A stretch of 64,000 bases of DNA from Ovoidimarina sp038744785 (lineage in GTDB: Bacteria > Pseudomonadota > Alphaproteobacteria > Rhodobacterales > Rhodobacteraceae), in contig JBCDLX010000004.1 of the NCBI GenBank assembly GCA_038744785.1, positions 1 to 64,000 of the forward strand. The letters are read 5' to 3'. Positions 40,445-50,335 of the stretch are shown here, in pieces. The position numbers and the translations under genes were made by a program. Every line of letters starts with the position of its first letter. Position 1 is the stretch's first letter. The notes under the pieces were generated by a model that saw only the letters and a program-made list of their open reading frames with translations, searched no databases and was not told the DNA's origin.

Positions 40445-42268
40445 TCAGTTTTCCATCGCCTCAAGCTGGTCGATAAAGCCTTCGATCATCGACAATCCCT
40501 TGTCCCAAAAAGTTGGATCGCTGGCGTCTAGCCCGAATGGGGCAAGAAGCTCCTTGTGGTGCTTTGAGCCGCCCGCTTTAAGCATTTCGAAGTATTTGTC
40601 CTGAAAACCGGGCGCGCCGTCCGCGTAAACTGCATAAAGCGCGTTCACCAACCCGTCACCAAACGCGTAGGCATAAACGTAGAATGGGGAGTGCACGAAA
40701 TGCGGGATGTACGCCCAGAAGGTTTCGTACCCGTCCATGAAGGTGAAGGCAGGCCCTAGCGACTCGCCCTGAACGCTCATCCACAACGCGTTGATATCTT
40801 CTGGCGTCAACTCGCCCGCGCGGCGGGCGTCATGCAACTTCACTTCGAAGTCATAGAATGCGATCTGGCGGACGACAGTATTGATCATGTCCTCGACCTT
40901 GCCTGCCAAAAGGACCTTGCGCTGGGCGTCATCCTTCGCCTCGGACAAGAGCTTGCGGAATGTCAACATCTCGCCAAAGACGCTGGCTGTTTCTGCAAGC
41001 GTCAAAGGGGTTGAGGACAAAAGCTCACCCTGACCCGCTGCCAGAACCTGATGCACGCCATGGCCAAGCTCATGGGCAAGGGTCATCACATCGCGGGGTT
41101 TTCCAAGGTAATTCAGCATCACGTAAGGGTGCGCATCGGTGACCGTCGGATGTGCAAACGCGCCGGGCGCCTTACCCGGTTTCACGCCCGCATCAATCCA
41201 TCCATCCCGAAAAAACGGTTCGGCCAGTTCCGCCATCTTCGGGGAGAACCCGCCATAGGCGTCCAGCACCATGGATTTTGCGGTATCCCAATTAAGCGTG
41301 GCCTTGTCCTCCATCGGCAGGGGCGCGTTCCGGTCCCACACTTCCAGCGTTTCAAGCCCCAGCCATTTCCGCTTGAGCTCATAGTAGCGATGCGACAAAC
41401 GCGGATAGGCCGCCACAACGGCGTTTCTTAGCGCCTCGACCACTTCGGGTTCCACATGGTTCGATAGATGGCGCCCGGTCTGGGGCGAGGGCATGCCGCG
41501 CCACCGGTCTTCGATCTCTTTCTCTTTGGCGAGCGTATTGTGCACACGGGCGAAAAGGCCGACATTGTCGCCAAAAACCCGCGCCAGCTCTCGCGCCCCG
41601 ATCTCGCGCTGGCCGCGGTCGTGATCGGTCAAAAGGTCCAGCGTCGCCTCGATGCCCTGCTTCTTGCCGTCTACGGTGAAGGACAGCCCGGCAATGGTTT
41701 CGTCAAAGAGCTTGTTCCATGCCGTGGCCCCGACCACGGACTGGTCATGCAGGAACTTCTCCAATTCGTCTGACAGCTGATAGGGCTTCATCGCGCGCAC
41801 CCGGTCGAAATAGGGCCGATACCGGCCAAGGTCTGTATCAGCGGCAAAAAGCGCAGCGTAAGCGTCGTCCTCGATCGCGTTGAATTCGAGCGAGAAAAAC
41901 ACAAGCGGCGTCGTGAATGTCGTGATCTTGTCCTGACAGTCCGACATGAACTTGGCACGTTCGGGATCCGTGGTGTTCTGATAGTACCGAAGACCCGCGA
42001 ACGACATGATCCGCCCTGCGACCTGGCTGATCATTTCGTTCCGTTTCACACAATCCAACATTTCCGCCGCGTCGAGCGTCGCAAGCCGCCCTTCGTACGC
42101 CTCGGCAAACTTGGTGCACTCGGCCTCAAGCCAGTCCATGTCCCTTTGGATCTCGGGCGCATCCGGGGCGGAATAAAGGTCCGACAGGTTCCAGTTTGGC
42201 AGTTCGCCAAACTCGGTCGTCTGGGTCGCGTTGGCATCGTAAAGCGGGCGGGGGAAGGAAACGGTCAT
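40445..42268 (-). CDS. pepF: M3 family oligoendopeptidase F
   Basis: 607 residues from the ATG at 42268 (MTVSFPRPLYD); the 22-residue upstream extension is not needed. Zinc motif LAHELGHGVHQ (HExxH) with the downstream Glu in LAETASVFGEML identifies the M3 family (PepF/M3B). Cytoplasmic peptidase that cleaves oligopeptides, used in peptide recycling. Expressed on its own as far as can be seen; convergent with the DUF4389 gene. Confidence 0.92.
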   Translation of the reverse strand: MTVSFPRPLYDANATQTTEFGELPNWNLSDLYSAPDAPEIQRDMDWLEAECTKFAEAYEGRLATLDAAEMLDCVKRNEMISQVAGRIMSFAGLRYYQNTTDPERAKFMSDCQDKITTFTTPLVFFSLEFNAIEDDAYAALFAADTDLGRYRPYFDRVRAMKPYQLSDELEKFLHDQSVVGATAWNKLFDETIAGLSFTVDGKKQGIEATLDLLTDHDRGQREIGARELARVFGDNVGLFARVHNTLAKEKEIEDRWRGMPSPQTGRHLSNHVEPEVVEALRNAVVAAYPRLSHRYYELKRKWLGLETLEVWDRNAPLPMEDKATLNWDTAKSMVLDAYGGFSPKMAELAEPFFRDGWIDAGVKPGKAPGAFAHPTVTDAHPYVMLNYLGKPRDVMTLAHELGHGVHQVLAAGQGELLSSTPLTLAETASVFGEMLTFRKLLSEAKDDAQRKVLLAGKVEDMINTVVRQIAFYDFEVKLHDARRAGELTPEDINALWMSVQGESLGPAFTFMDGYETFWAYIPHFVHSPFYVYAYAFGDGLVNALYAVYADGAPGFQDKYFEMLKAGGSKHHKELLAPFGLDASDPTFWDKGLSMIEGFIDQLEAMEN

Positions 42269-42396
42269 CAAAGCTCCTGTGGCGGGTCTTGCTGTCTGAG
42301 ATAGGGCCGGGCGGGGTGGAAGGACAAGGGGCAACCGTCAGACCATACCGCAGTAGTGCGCGGCGTGCTGGTGTTCGCTAAGCCCTAGCGCACGAC

Positions 42397-43989
42397 CTAG
42401 CCAAAGGCGGCAAGCATCGCCTTTAAGTCGTCCAGCGTGTTCGCCTCTGACACCGGCTTGTCCTTTCTCCAACGGTTCATCCGCGGGAACCGCAGCGCAA
42501 TCCCGGATTTGTGCCTTGGGCTCTCCTGAATCCCTTCGAATGCAATCTCGAACACATGCTCTGGCGTGACCTGACGGACCGGACCGAACCGTTGAAGTGT
42601 GTTCTTCCGGACCCAGGCGGTGATCTCGCGGAACTCTGCGTCCGTTAGCCCAGAATACGCCTTGGTGAAGGGCACAAGCTCGTTCCCGTTCCAGACCGCA
42701 AAGGTGAAATCTGTAAACAGGTTGGCGCGCCGCCCGTGGCCTGATTGCGCGTAAATCATCACCGCGTCCACCACCAAAGGGTCAAGCTTCCACTTCCACC
42801 AATCCCCTTTTCGGCGTCCGTCGCGGTAGGGGGCGTCACGGCGCTTTAGCATCACCCCTTCGGCGCCTTCGGCCCGTGCGGTGGCGCGCAGGTCGGCCAG
42901 AGCCTCCCAGGTATCGAAAGTCAAAAGTGGAGAGGTCCGGAACGGCGCATGCTGCGGCAAGGTCGCAAGAAGCGCATCCAGGCGCGCACGCCGCTCGGCA
43001 AAGGGATGCGCGCGGATATCTTCACCGCCATGCTCCAAAAGGTCGTAGGCCTGTAGGATCACCGGTGCTTCGGTCAGAAGCTTTTTCGGAACGGTCTTAC
43101 GCCCGATCCGTTTCTGTAGTCGCGCGAAGGGCAGGGGCCGGTCGTCGCTCCACGCCAGAATTTCGCCGTCGATCACGGTCCCGTCGGGAATAAAGTCACG
43201 GCTTACCACAAACTCGGGGAACCGGTCGGTCATCAGGTCCTCGCCCCGCGACCACATGTGGTGCGCGTCCCCGCGCCGGATTAGTTGCCCGCGTATCCCG
43301 TCCCACTTGAATTCCGCCGCCCAGTCTTTTGCGTTTCCTAAATTCTCAGGGGAACCATCGATTTGATAGGCAAGATAGAACGGGTAGGGCTGCGATTGAT
43401 TGGCCGCTGGATTTGGCGCCAGGACCAGGCTTTCGAACGTGACAGTGTCGGGCGTCCAGTCCCCCATCAACCGAAGCGCCAGATCGGCTTCCTCGACGCC
43501 CGTGGCCTGCGACAGCGCGCGCGTCATCAGCTTCCGCGACACGCCCATGCGAAAGCCGCCGGTGATCAGCTTGTTGAAAACAAAACGCTCGGTCTTGCCA
43601 AGTCGGTCCCATGTTCCAAGGATCGCGGCCTTGCGCGCGGCGTCATCGGCCTGGGCCAGGGCCCGGATCGCCGCGATTTCTGTGCAAAGGCTTTCGTCAG
43701 ATGATCCTGCCGCGGGGGGAAGCACCAGCGCGATCGTCTCGGACAGATCGCCGACGATGGGATAGGCCTCTTCAAAAAGCCAAAGCGGGATGCCTGCGCG
43801 TTCAGCGGCCCATTCGCGCAGCGCGGTCGTTGTTACGGTGCGCCGCGGGCGGCGTCCGGACAAAAGCGCGATGGTCCAAAGCTTGTCCGCGTCCGGCGCG
43901 ACCTCGAAGTACGCGGCCAAAGCGGCGACCTTCTCCAACGTCTTTGTGGTGCGATCAAGCGCGGTAAAAAGCGCGGCGAACCGTTTCAT
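42397..43989 (-). CDS. ATP-dependent DNA ligase (bacterial repair type)
   Basis: 530 residues. N-terminal DNA-binding domain, then the adenylation domain with nucleophile Lys228 in AEFKWDGIRGQ, and motifs DGEILAW, EGVMLKRRDAPY and WWKWKLDPL, then an OB-fold. Member of the 'ligase-associated' repair set. The start overlaps the upstream metallo-beta-lactamase gene by ATGA, so they are co-expressed. It seals nicks with ATP; distinct from the essential NAD-dependent LigA. Confidence 0.92.
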   Translation of the reverse strand: MKRFAALFTALDRTTKTLEKVAALAAYFEVAPDADKLWTIALLSGRRPRRTVTTTALREWAAERAGIPLWLFEEAYPIVGDLSETIALVLPPAAGSSDESLCTEIAAIRALAQADDAARKAAILGTWDRLGKTERFVFNKLITGGFRMGVSRKLMTRALSQATGVEEADLALRLMGDWTPDTVTFESLVLAPNPAANQSQPYPFYLAYQIDGSPENLGNAKDWAAEFKWDGIRGQLIRRGDAHHMWSRGEDLMTDRFPEFVVSRDFIPDGTVIDGEILAWSDDRPLPFARLQKRIGRKTVPKKLLTEAPVILQAYDLLEHGGEDIRAHPFAERRARLDALLATLPQHAPFRTSPLLTFDTWEALADLRATARAEGAEGVMLKRRDAPYRDGRRKGDWWKWKLDPLVVDAVMIYAQSGHGRRANLFTDFTFAVWNGNELVPFTKAYSGLTDAEFREITAWVRKNTLQRFGPVRQVTPEHVFEIAFEGIQESPRHKSGIALRFPRMNRWRKDKPVSEANTLDDLKAMLAAFG

Positions 43990-45011
43990 TCCGCGCCGTC
44001 CTGGGTCTGGTCCAGAGTGTCAAGGCTTTCACCCTCGAACTCGGTCTCAAGAACCTGCGCGTCGTAGCCTTGCTCGCACAGCCATCGCGCAAAGACAGAA
44101 GTATACCCGTGCGTGACATAGATCCGCGTCGCGCCGGTCGCGCGGATGGCGCTGTTCAGCCCGTCCCAATCGGCGTGGTCGGACATCACAAAACCCCTGT
44201 CCGCCGACCGTCGGCGCCGCACGCCGCGCAAGGCCATCCAGCCGGACGCAAAGCCCGTTGCCGCGCGTCCGAACCGCCGCATCCACGTGGACCCAAGCGC
44301 AGACGGTGGGGCGATCACCAACCCGCCGGGGTGATCTTTTCCTTTGGTCTCGGGCGTCACAGGCACCGTATCCGGAAGGATCAATCCCTGCGACCGCATC
44401 ACCTGGTTCGTGCCCTCAACGGCGCCGTGGGTCAGGATTGGACCGATCCCCGGATCGACCGCTGCCAGAAGGCGTTGCGCCTTGCCAAGCGAATAGGCGC
44501 CAAGAACCGATATCCGGCCCTCGGCGGCATTGGACCGCCACCATGAATTGATGTCTTCCGCGACCTGCGCCTGCGGGGCCCATTTAAAGACGGGAAGGCC
44601 AAACGTACACTCTGAGATAAATGTGTGGCACCTGACGGGTTCAAATGGTTCGCAAAGCCCATCCGCTTCCGTCTTGTAGTCGCCCGAGACGACCCAAACC
44701 TGGCCCTTAACCTCGATTCTGATCTGGGCCGAACCGGGCACGTGGCCCGCCGGGTGAAACGAAACGGTCGCCCCTTTGATCGTTCGGTTTTCAAGGAAAT
44801 CGATCCCCTCTGCAGCGATATTGCCCAGCCGGTGACGCAGAACCGGCAGCGCTGCATGCGTGGCCAGGTAGTTGCCGTGCCCCGGGCGGGCGTGATCGGC
44901 GTGCCCGTGCGTGATAAGCGCCCGGTCCACCGGACGCCAAGGGTCGACGTAAAAATCCCCCGCGGGGCAATACAGCCCGCGATCGGTAGGGGTTAGGATC
45001 GGCGCACGCAT
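43986..45011 (-). CDS. Ligase-associated metallo-beta-lactamase-fold exonuclease
   Basis: 341 residues. Metal-binding motif LITHGHADHARPGH (HxHxDH) near residue 35, a further VSFHPAGHVPGSAQIRIE motif, and a C-terminal SDHADWDGLNSAI segment match the beta-CASP-like nuclease always found with this ligase (family name from memory: ligase-associated DNA damage response exonuclease). Probably trims DNA ends for the ligase. In many genomes the set also includes a DEXH helicase and a metallophosphoesterase; neither is adjacent here. Confidence 0.88.
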   Translation of the reverse strand: MRAPILTPTDRGLYCPAGDFYVDPWRPVDRALITHGHADHARPGHGNYLATHAALPVLRHRLGNIAAEGIDFLENRTIKGATVSFHPAGHVPGSAQIRIEVKGQVWVVSGDYKTEADGLCEPFEPVRCHTFISECTFGLPVFKWAPQAQVAEDINSWWRSNAAEGRISVLGAYSLGKAQRLLAAVDPGIGPILTHGAVEGTNQVMRSQGLILPDTVPVTPETKGKDHPGGLVIAPPSALGSTWMRRFGRAATGFASGWMALRGVRRRRSADRGFVMSDHADWDGLNSAIRATGATRIYVTHGYTSVFARWLCEQGYDAQVLETEFEGESLDTLDQTQDGAE

Positions 45012-45152
45012 GCCTGTCAGCCTATGCCGGGCAGGGCGCTATTCAAGGCAAAAGGATCAGGGCCAAGTGGTCGATCCTTTGGACCTTGCTGAAACTCTTT
45101 CTGGGCATAACCGACTAGCGCGCCGGCGCCGGTTTAGGCTCTGTGTTATTCC

Positions 45153-45962
45153 ATGTCATATGCCAATCCAACGGGCGGGCTTCCGCCCCAGTCACAGCTG
45201 CTGACCGGCAGGGCGATCTTCACCACCGCTTACGCGGTGATCCCGAAAGGGGTCATGACGGATATCGTGACGTCGGCCTTCCCCGGGTGGTCGGGTATGC
45301 GTGCGTGGGTGCTCGCGCGCCCATTAAGCGGGTTCGCCGAAACCTTCAGCCAGACCATCGTGGAGCTACAGCCTGGCGGTGGGTCGGACACCCCGGAAAC
45401 GGATGCGCGCGCGGGCGCGGTCCTGTTCGTGACGCAGGGCACGGCGGTCCTAAGCTTGGGGGCCACGGATCACGCATTGGAACCTGGAAGTTACGCCTAC
45501 CTGCCGCCGGGGTCCGGGTGGCGGATCTGGAACCGGGGCGCGGGACCGGCTGTGTTCCACTGGATCCGCAAACCGTGGGTGCCCGCGCCGGGCGTCACTC
45601 CGCCTGAAAGCTTCGTCACGCATGACGCCCGGGTGCCACCCGAACCAATGCCGGATACGGACGGGCGCTGGTCCACCCAGCGTTTCGCCGATCCCGGCGA
45701 TATGGCCTATGACTTTCACGTCAATATCGTGACTTTCCAGCCGGGCGCCGTGATCCCATTTGCCGAAACGCATGTGATGGAACACGGGCTTTTCGTGCTG
45801 GAGGGCAAAGCCGTCTACCGATTGAATAACGATTGGGTCGAAGTTGAAGCTGGCGATTTCATATGGCTGCGCGCATTTTGCCCGCAAGCCTGTTACGCAG
45901 GCGGGCCAGGTCCGTTCCGCTATCTTCTGTACAAGGACGTGAACCGACTTCCGCGCCTCTGA
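45153..45962 (+). CDS. (S)-ureidoglycine aminohydrolase-like bicupin
   Basis: 269 residues with two cupin domains (about 55-130 and 180-260). The second has the metal ligands of UGHY/AllE: PFAETHVMEHGLFVLEG with Glu and two His, and a Gln in FCPQACYAGG. The enzyme releases ammonia from (S)-ureidoglycine in purine/allantoin breakdown. No other allantoin genes are adjacent. Start ATG at 45153, divergent from the exonuclease-ligase pair; 141 bases lie between. Confidence 0.85.
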   Translation: MSYANPTGGLPPQSQLLTGRAIFTTAYAVIPKGVMTDIVTSAFPGWSGMRAWVLARPLSGFAETFSQTIVELQPGGGSDTPETDARAGAVLFVTQGTAVLSLGATDHALEPGSYAYLPPGSGWRIWNRGAGPAVFHWIRKPWVPAPGVTPPESFVTHDARVPPEPMPDTDGRWSTQRFADPGDMAYDFHVNIVTFQPGAVIPFAETHVMEHGLFVLEGKAVYRLNNDWVEVEAGDFIWLRAFCPQACYAGGPGPFRYLLYKDVNRLPRL

Positions 45963-46091
45963 TGCCCTGACCGGTGGCCCACTGTCGAAGGCTCTCGCAT
46001 CGCGGCGGAACCGTGCTATGCACGGGTTGCGCGCGACGGTTGCCATAAAGAATGGTACGGCCCGGTCGTCTTTTGGAAGGACCGATGGAAT

Positions 46092-47039
46092 ATGAGCGGT
46101 TTACTTGCACTTCTTGACGACGTCGCGGCGATTGCGAAGGTCGCGGCAGCCTCGGTAGACGATGTTGTCGGGCAAGCTGTCAAGGCCTCGTCCAAGGCGG
46201 CGGGTGCCGTGATCGACGATGCGGCTGTCACACCGAAATACGTCCACGGGTTCTCGGCCGACCGCGAATTGCCGATCGTCTGGAAAATCGCGCGCGGGTC
46301 CCTGTTCAACAAGCTCGTAATCCTGCTTCCTGCAGCGCTTATTCTGCAGGCCTTCGCACCTTGGGCGATTGCGCCCCTTCTGATGCTGGGCGGTGCGTAT
46401 CTTTGTTTCGAAGGGGCCGAGAAGATTTGGCACGCCTTGCAGCCTGGCGATCATCATGCCGAAGATCTCTACCAGGCGAAGCTGGCCGATGCCCATCTGG
46501 AAGAGCAAAAGGTCAAAGGCGCGATCAAGACCGATTTCATCTTGTCGGCCGAGATCATGACGATCACGTTGTCCGCCCTTCCCGAACTCAACATCTGGAT
46601 GACTGGTGGCGCGCTTGCAGTGGCGGCGATGATCATTACCGGGGCAGTCTACGGGGCCGTCGCCCTGATTGTGAAAGCCGATGATGTGGGTCTTCACATG
46701 GCGGCAAACGCCTTGACCGGGTTCGGTCGTGCGGTGGGGCGCGGCATCGTTCGGAGCATGCCAACGGTGATGGGCTTGCTGGTCATCATCGGCACGGCGG
46801 CGATGTTGTGGGTTGGCGGATCGATCATCGTTCATGGGCTGCACGAGATGGGCGTGCATGCGCCCTATGACGTGATCCACGCCATCGCGGTGTCCCTGGC
46901 CGGCGGAAACGGAACCGTAGAATGGATTGTAACGGCCGTTCTTGATGGCGTACTGGGCCTGGCGCTTGGCCTACTTCTTATCCCGGTCGGGACGCGGCTG
47001 ATCGGACCGATGATCCGGTCCGTAAGCGGCGGAGCATAA
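46092..47039 (+). CDS. DUF808 family inner-membrane protein (YedI-like)
   Basis: 315 residues. The N-terminus MSGLLALLDDVAAIAKVAAASVDDVV is read as MSGLLALLDDVAAIAK plus VDDVVGQA, diagnostic of DUF808. Five or six hydrophobic segments follow (e.g. LVILLPAALILQAF, ALAVAAMIITGAVYGAVAL, GVLGLALGLLLIPVG), with GGAYLCFEGAEKIWH conserved in the family. Function unknown. Standalone gene with an AAGGA ribosome site. Confidence 0.85.
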   Translation: MSGLLALLDDVAAIAKVAAASVDDVVGQAVKASSKAAGAVIDDAAVTPKYVHGFSADRELPIVWKIARGSLFNKLVILLPAALILQAFAPWAIAPLLMLGGAYLCFEGAEKIWHALQPGDHHAEDLYQAKLADAHLEEQKVKGAIKTDFILSAEIMTITLSALPELNIWMTGGALAVAAMIITGAVYGAVALIVKADDVGLHMAANALTGFGRAVGRGIVRSMPTVMGLLVIIGTAAMLWVGGSIIVHGLHEMGVHAPYDVIHAIAVSLAGGNGTVEWIVTAVLDGVLGLALGLLLIPVGTRLIGPMIRSVSGGA

Positions 47040-47141
47040 TCCCGCTGCCCTCCTGACGCGCACGCTAGGGAGGCTCAGAGTTTATGCCAGATCAGAAGCG
47101 TACAAGCGCGGCGGTTTTCCCCGCCGCCGCGCCGCGCGCGA

Positions 47142-49190
47142 TCAGACGCGCGGGTCGGGTTCCCAGCGCCCTTCAAGAAGATCGCGCACCTTCGCCGCTG
47201 TGGCGTCCGCCGTTATGCCAAAATGGGCATAAAGCGCCGGCGCCGGCGCCGATGCACCAAAGCCGTGCATACCGATGAAGCCAGATTTTTCGCGGCGTCC
47301 CCGCTCTCCGAAAAGCCAGCGGTCCCAGCCAAAGCGGATGCCTGCCTCGATTGCCACCCGCACCGGGCCTGCCGGCAGCACACGCTTGCGATAGGCTTCG
47401 TCCTGAGCCTCAAATAGTTCCCAGCACGGCATCGAAACCACGCGTGTGCCGATGCCTTCCGCTTGCAGCGCGTCCCGCGCCAGAAGCGCGATTTCCACTT
47501 CGGAACCGGTGGCCATGAGGATGGCTTGGCGCTTGCCCTCTGCCTCGGCCAGCACATAGGCACCTTGTGCTGTAAGATTCTTCATCTTGTGTTCGGTCCG
47601 GACGGTCGGGAGACTCTGACGCGTCAGGGAAAGAACCGACGGCGTCACGGTTGTCGATAGCGCCAATTCCCAGGCTTCCGCCGTCTCCACCGTATCAGCG
47701 GGCCGGAACACGTTCATATTCGGGATCGCACGCAGCGCTGCGAGGTGTTCCACGGGCTGGTGGGTCGGACCGTCCTCGCCAAGACCGATCGAGTCGTGGG
47801 TCATCACATAAACGGGCGCCACGCCCATCAGCGACGACAGCCGCATTGCCCCGCGCGCATAGTCGGTGAATGTCAGAAAGGTGCCGCCGTAGGGTTTCAC
47901 CCCGCCGTGCAGAACCATTCCGTTCATCGCTGCGGCCATCCCGTGCTCGCGGATGCCGTAGTGAACATACCGGCCTTTGCGGTTCTCTGGTGCAAAGATG
48001 CCAAGGTCCTTCGTCAGCGTGTTGTTGGATCCCGTCAGGTCAGCAGAGCCGCCGATGGTCTCGGGCATCGCGGGGTTTACAGCCTCAAGCACCATCTCTG
48101 AACTTTTGCGCGTCGCGACTTTGGGCTGGTCGGTTGAGATTTCCTTCTTCAGCGCCCGGATGGTCGACGCTAGCTTTTTGGGCGGCTCCCCGGCCATCAC
48201 GCGCGAAAACTCGGCCTGACGGTTCGACGTTTGTGCGGCAAGGCGCGCCTCCCAGGCGGCACGGTCTGCGCCGCCACGGGTCCCAATCGCCTCCCATGCG
48301 GATTTGACATCCGCAGGAATTTCAAACGGACCGTGCGGCCAGCCATAGACCTCCCGGGTGGCCGCAATCTCATCGGGTCCGAGCGGTGATCCATGCGCCT
48401 TGGCCGTGCCGGCCTTCGTGGGTGCGCCGAAGCCAATCGTCGTCTTGCAGGCGATAAGCGTCGGCTTCCGTGTCGCCTTTGCTTTTGTAAGGGCCGCGTC
48501 GATGTCCTCCGGGTCGTGCCCGTCGCAGGCCAAGACCTGCCAACCTGCGGCCTGAAACCGGCGTTGCTGGTCAGTGATGTCAGACAGGCTAAGTTCGCCG
48601 TCGATCGAGATATTGTTGTCGTCCCAGAGGACGATCAGTCGTCCAAGCTTTTGCATCCCGGCAAGCCCGATGGCCTCGTGGCTGATCCCTTCCATCAGGC
48701 AGCCGTCGCCCGCGATGACATACGTGTAGTGATCGACGAGCTTTTTGCCGAACCGGGCCCGCAGCGCTTCTTCGGCGATTGCAAAGCCCACGGCATTCGC
48801 GAGACCTTGCCCCAAGGGCCCGGTCGTCGTTTCGATGCCTGTTGCGTGCCCGTATTCAGGATGACCTGCGGTGATAGAGCCGAGTTGGCGGAAATTCTTG
48901 ATCTGGTCCAGCGTCATGTCGGCGTAGCCGGTCAGATGCAAAAGCGCATAAAGCAGCATCGAGCCATGGCCGGCCGACAGGATGAAGCGATCCCGGTCGG
49001 CCCAATGCGGGGCGGTCGCATCGAACTTCAAGTGTTTCTCGAACAGGACGGTCGCGGCATCGGCCATCCCCATGGGCATACCCGGGTGGCCCGAGTTCGC
49101 GGCTTGCACCGCATCCATTGCCAGGGCGCGGATTGCCGAGGCTTTCTGCCAGTGGTTGGGGTGCAGCTCTTTCAGCGTCGCGATGTCCAA
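47142..49190 (-). CDS. tkt: Transketolase
   Basis: 682 residues from a TTG at 49190, preceded by GAGAGGA; no ATG fits and the usual N-terminus (DIATLKELHPNHWQKASAIR) starts there. Motifs: GHPGMPMGMADAATVLF, thiamine diphosphate motif GDGCLMEGISHEA with Asn in WDDNNISIDG, and DSIGLGEDGPTHQPVEH with the substrate-binding residues. Transfers two-carbon units in the pentose phosphate pathway. The much longer open frame upstream runs antisense through the coiled-coil and zapA genes and is not coding. Confidence 0.93.
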   Translation of the reverse strand: MDIATLKELHPNHWQKASAIRALAMDAVQAANSGHPGMPMGMADAATVLFEKHLKFDATAPHWADRDRFILSAGHGSMLLYALLHLTGYADMTLDQIKNFRQLGSITAGHPEYGHATGIETTTGPLGQGLANAVGFAIAEEALRARFGKKLVDHYTYVIAGDGCLMEGISHEAIGLAGMQKLGRLIVLWDDNNISIDGELSLSDITDQQRRFQAAGWQVLACDGHDPEDIDAALTKAKATRKPTLIACKTTIGFGAPTKAGTAKAHGSPLGPDEIAATREVYGWPHGPFEIPADVKSAWEAIGTRGGADRAAWEARLAAQTSNRQAEFSRVMAGEPPKKLASTIRALKKEISTDQPKVATRKSSEMVLEAVNPAMPETIGGSADLTGSNNTLTKDLGIFAPENRKGRYVHYGIREHGMAAAMNGMVLHGGVKPYGGTFLTFTDYARGAMRLSSLMGVAPVYVMTHDSIGLGEDGPTHQPVEHLAALRAIPNMNVFRPADTVETAEAWELALSTTVTPSVLSLTRQSLPTVRTEHKMKNLTAQGAYVLAEAEGKRQAILMATGSEVEIALLARDALQAEGIGTRVVSMPCWELFEAQDEAYRKRVLPAGPVRVAIEAGIRFGWDRWLFGERGRREKSGFIGMHGFGASAPAPALYAHFGITADATAAKVRDLLEGRWEPDPRV

Positions 49191-49391
49191 GGGGCTGTCC
49201 TCTCTGTTCTCGGGCGCCGGTCGCCCCGTCTTCGGGCACGTGATACCAGCCCGCGAGGGGAGTTCAAGAAGCCCAAAGCGGCTTCGTTTGGGGCAAGGGG
49301 TCGAAATTCGGCGCAGGGGTCGGATAAACTCGCTCAAATAAGCGCGCATGGCGATTCGTCTGCGTACGCGACACGGCAAGAAGGGGGCAGG

Positions 49392-49874
49392 ATGAGCGAT
49401 ATCGCAGAGCTGGAGCGTCGGTTGACGGCGGCTTTGGACCGTATCGGCGCCGGGTTGGGCCGGATCGGAGGAGAAGACACACAAGGTTTGGCCGAAGAAT
49501 TGGCTGCGGAACGCGAAGCCAATGCGCAGTTGGAAGAGCGGGTGCGGGCGATCAAGGAAAAGCAGGAGACCACGGTTGCTTCGCTTCAGGATACGGTCAC
49601 CGAATTGCAGGACGAAGTGGAACGTCTGCGCGGCGCACTTACCGGAACAGACGCCGATCTGCAGCGCGTCCGGTCGGTCAACGCCGAGCTTCGCGCCTCC
49701 AACACAGCGCTGCGTGCGGCGAATGCCGAGGGACTGGCGGATGCGACGCTTGTGAACGGGTCGATGGAGGCAGAGCTTTCGTCGCTGCGCGAGTTGAATG
49801 CCGCGAACCGGGCCGAGATCGATCGCGCGCTTGCCGAACTTGAGCCAATGTTGGGGGAGGCGGCCAATGCCTGA
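49392..49874 (+). CDS. Coiled-coil protein upstream of zapA
   Basis: 160 residues from the ATG at 49392 (GGCAGG upstream). Almost entirely predicted coiled coil (AEELAAEREANAQLEERV, LQDTVTELQDEVERLRGAL, NAELRASNTALRAANAE). No catalytic motif. It overlaps zapA by 8 bases, so it is probably a cell-division-linked partner of ZapA. A family name is not assignable by eye. Divergent from tkt. Confidence 0.75.
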   Translation: MSDIAELERRLTAALDRIGAGLGRIGGEDTQGLAEELAAEREANAQLEERVRAIKEKQETTVASLQDTVTELQDEVERLRGALTGTDADLQRVRSVNAELRASNTALRAANAEGLADATLVNGSMEAELSSLRELNAANRAEIDRALAELEPMLGEAANA

Positions 49875-50262
49875 GGTAACTATTTCAATCGGTGGCCGGG
49901 ATTTCGACGTAGCCTGCCAAGACGGCGAAGAGCACTTTCTGCGGTCGGCGGCCCAAATGCTTGATACCGAAGCACAGACCCTTCTAAGCCAGATCGGGCG
50001 GATGCCGGAAAGCCGCATGCTTTTGATGGCCGGGCTTCTTCTCGCGGACAAGGCGGCGGGAGCAGATGATAAACTTCGGGCGATGGAAAGTCGTGTGGGC
50101 TCGCTTCAGGCTGATTTGGAAGAGGCCCGGGAGGCTGCCTTAAAGCCCGCCGAAGTCGAAGTGGCGCGCATTCCCGAGGAAGTCACCGATACCTTGGCCG
50201 AGCTTGCCGCGCGGGCCGAGGCGTTGGCTGAAAGTGTGGAAGAGCAAGCCGGCGCGGCCTAA
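49867..50262 (+). CDS. zapA: Cell division protein ZapA
   Basis: 131 residues. Begins PEVTISIGGRDFDVACQDGE, the ZapA beta-hairpin with the conserved C-x-x-G-E-E stretch, followed by a long helix. ZapA binds and bundles FtsZ at the division site. Co-translated with the coiled-coil protein upstream; a good terminator follows at 50289-50320. Confidence 0.85.
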   Translation: MPEVTISIGGRDFDVACQDGEEHFLRSAAQMLDTEAQTLLSQIGRMPESRMLLMAGLLLADKAAGADDKLRAMESRVGSLQADLEEAREAALKPAEVEVARIPEEVTDTLAELAARAEALAESVEEQAGAA

Positions 50263-50288
50263 TCGACCGCGATCAGCCTGCATGAAAG

Positions 50289-50320
50289 AAGCCCGCCAAC
50301 GCCTTGGCGGGCTTTTGGTT
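50289..50320 (+). terminator. Rho-independent terminator of zapA operon
   Basis: AAGCCCGCCAA (50289-50299), loop CGCC, TTGGCGGGCTT (50304-50314), then TTGGTTTTC. The A-rich left arm makes it partly usable for the convergent grxD gene as well. Confidence 0.88.
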
Positions 50321-50335
50321 TTCTTACTGAGAAGG

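Noticed and set aside
48393..49391. Long plus-strand extension upstream of the coiled-coil gene
   Set aside because: Antisense to transketolase; the ATG at 49392 with a ribosome site is the natural start.
49191..50051. Upstream extension of the transketolase frame (287 extra codons)
   Set aside because: It runs antisense through the coiled-coil and zapA genes; a TTG with a good ribosome site matches the known N-terminus.
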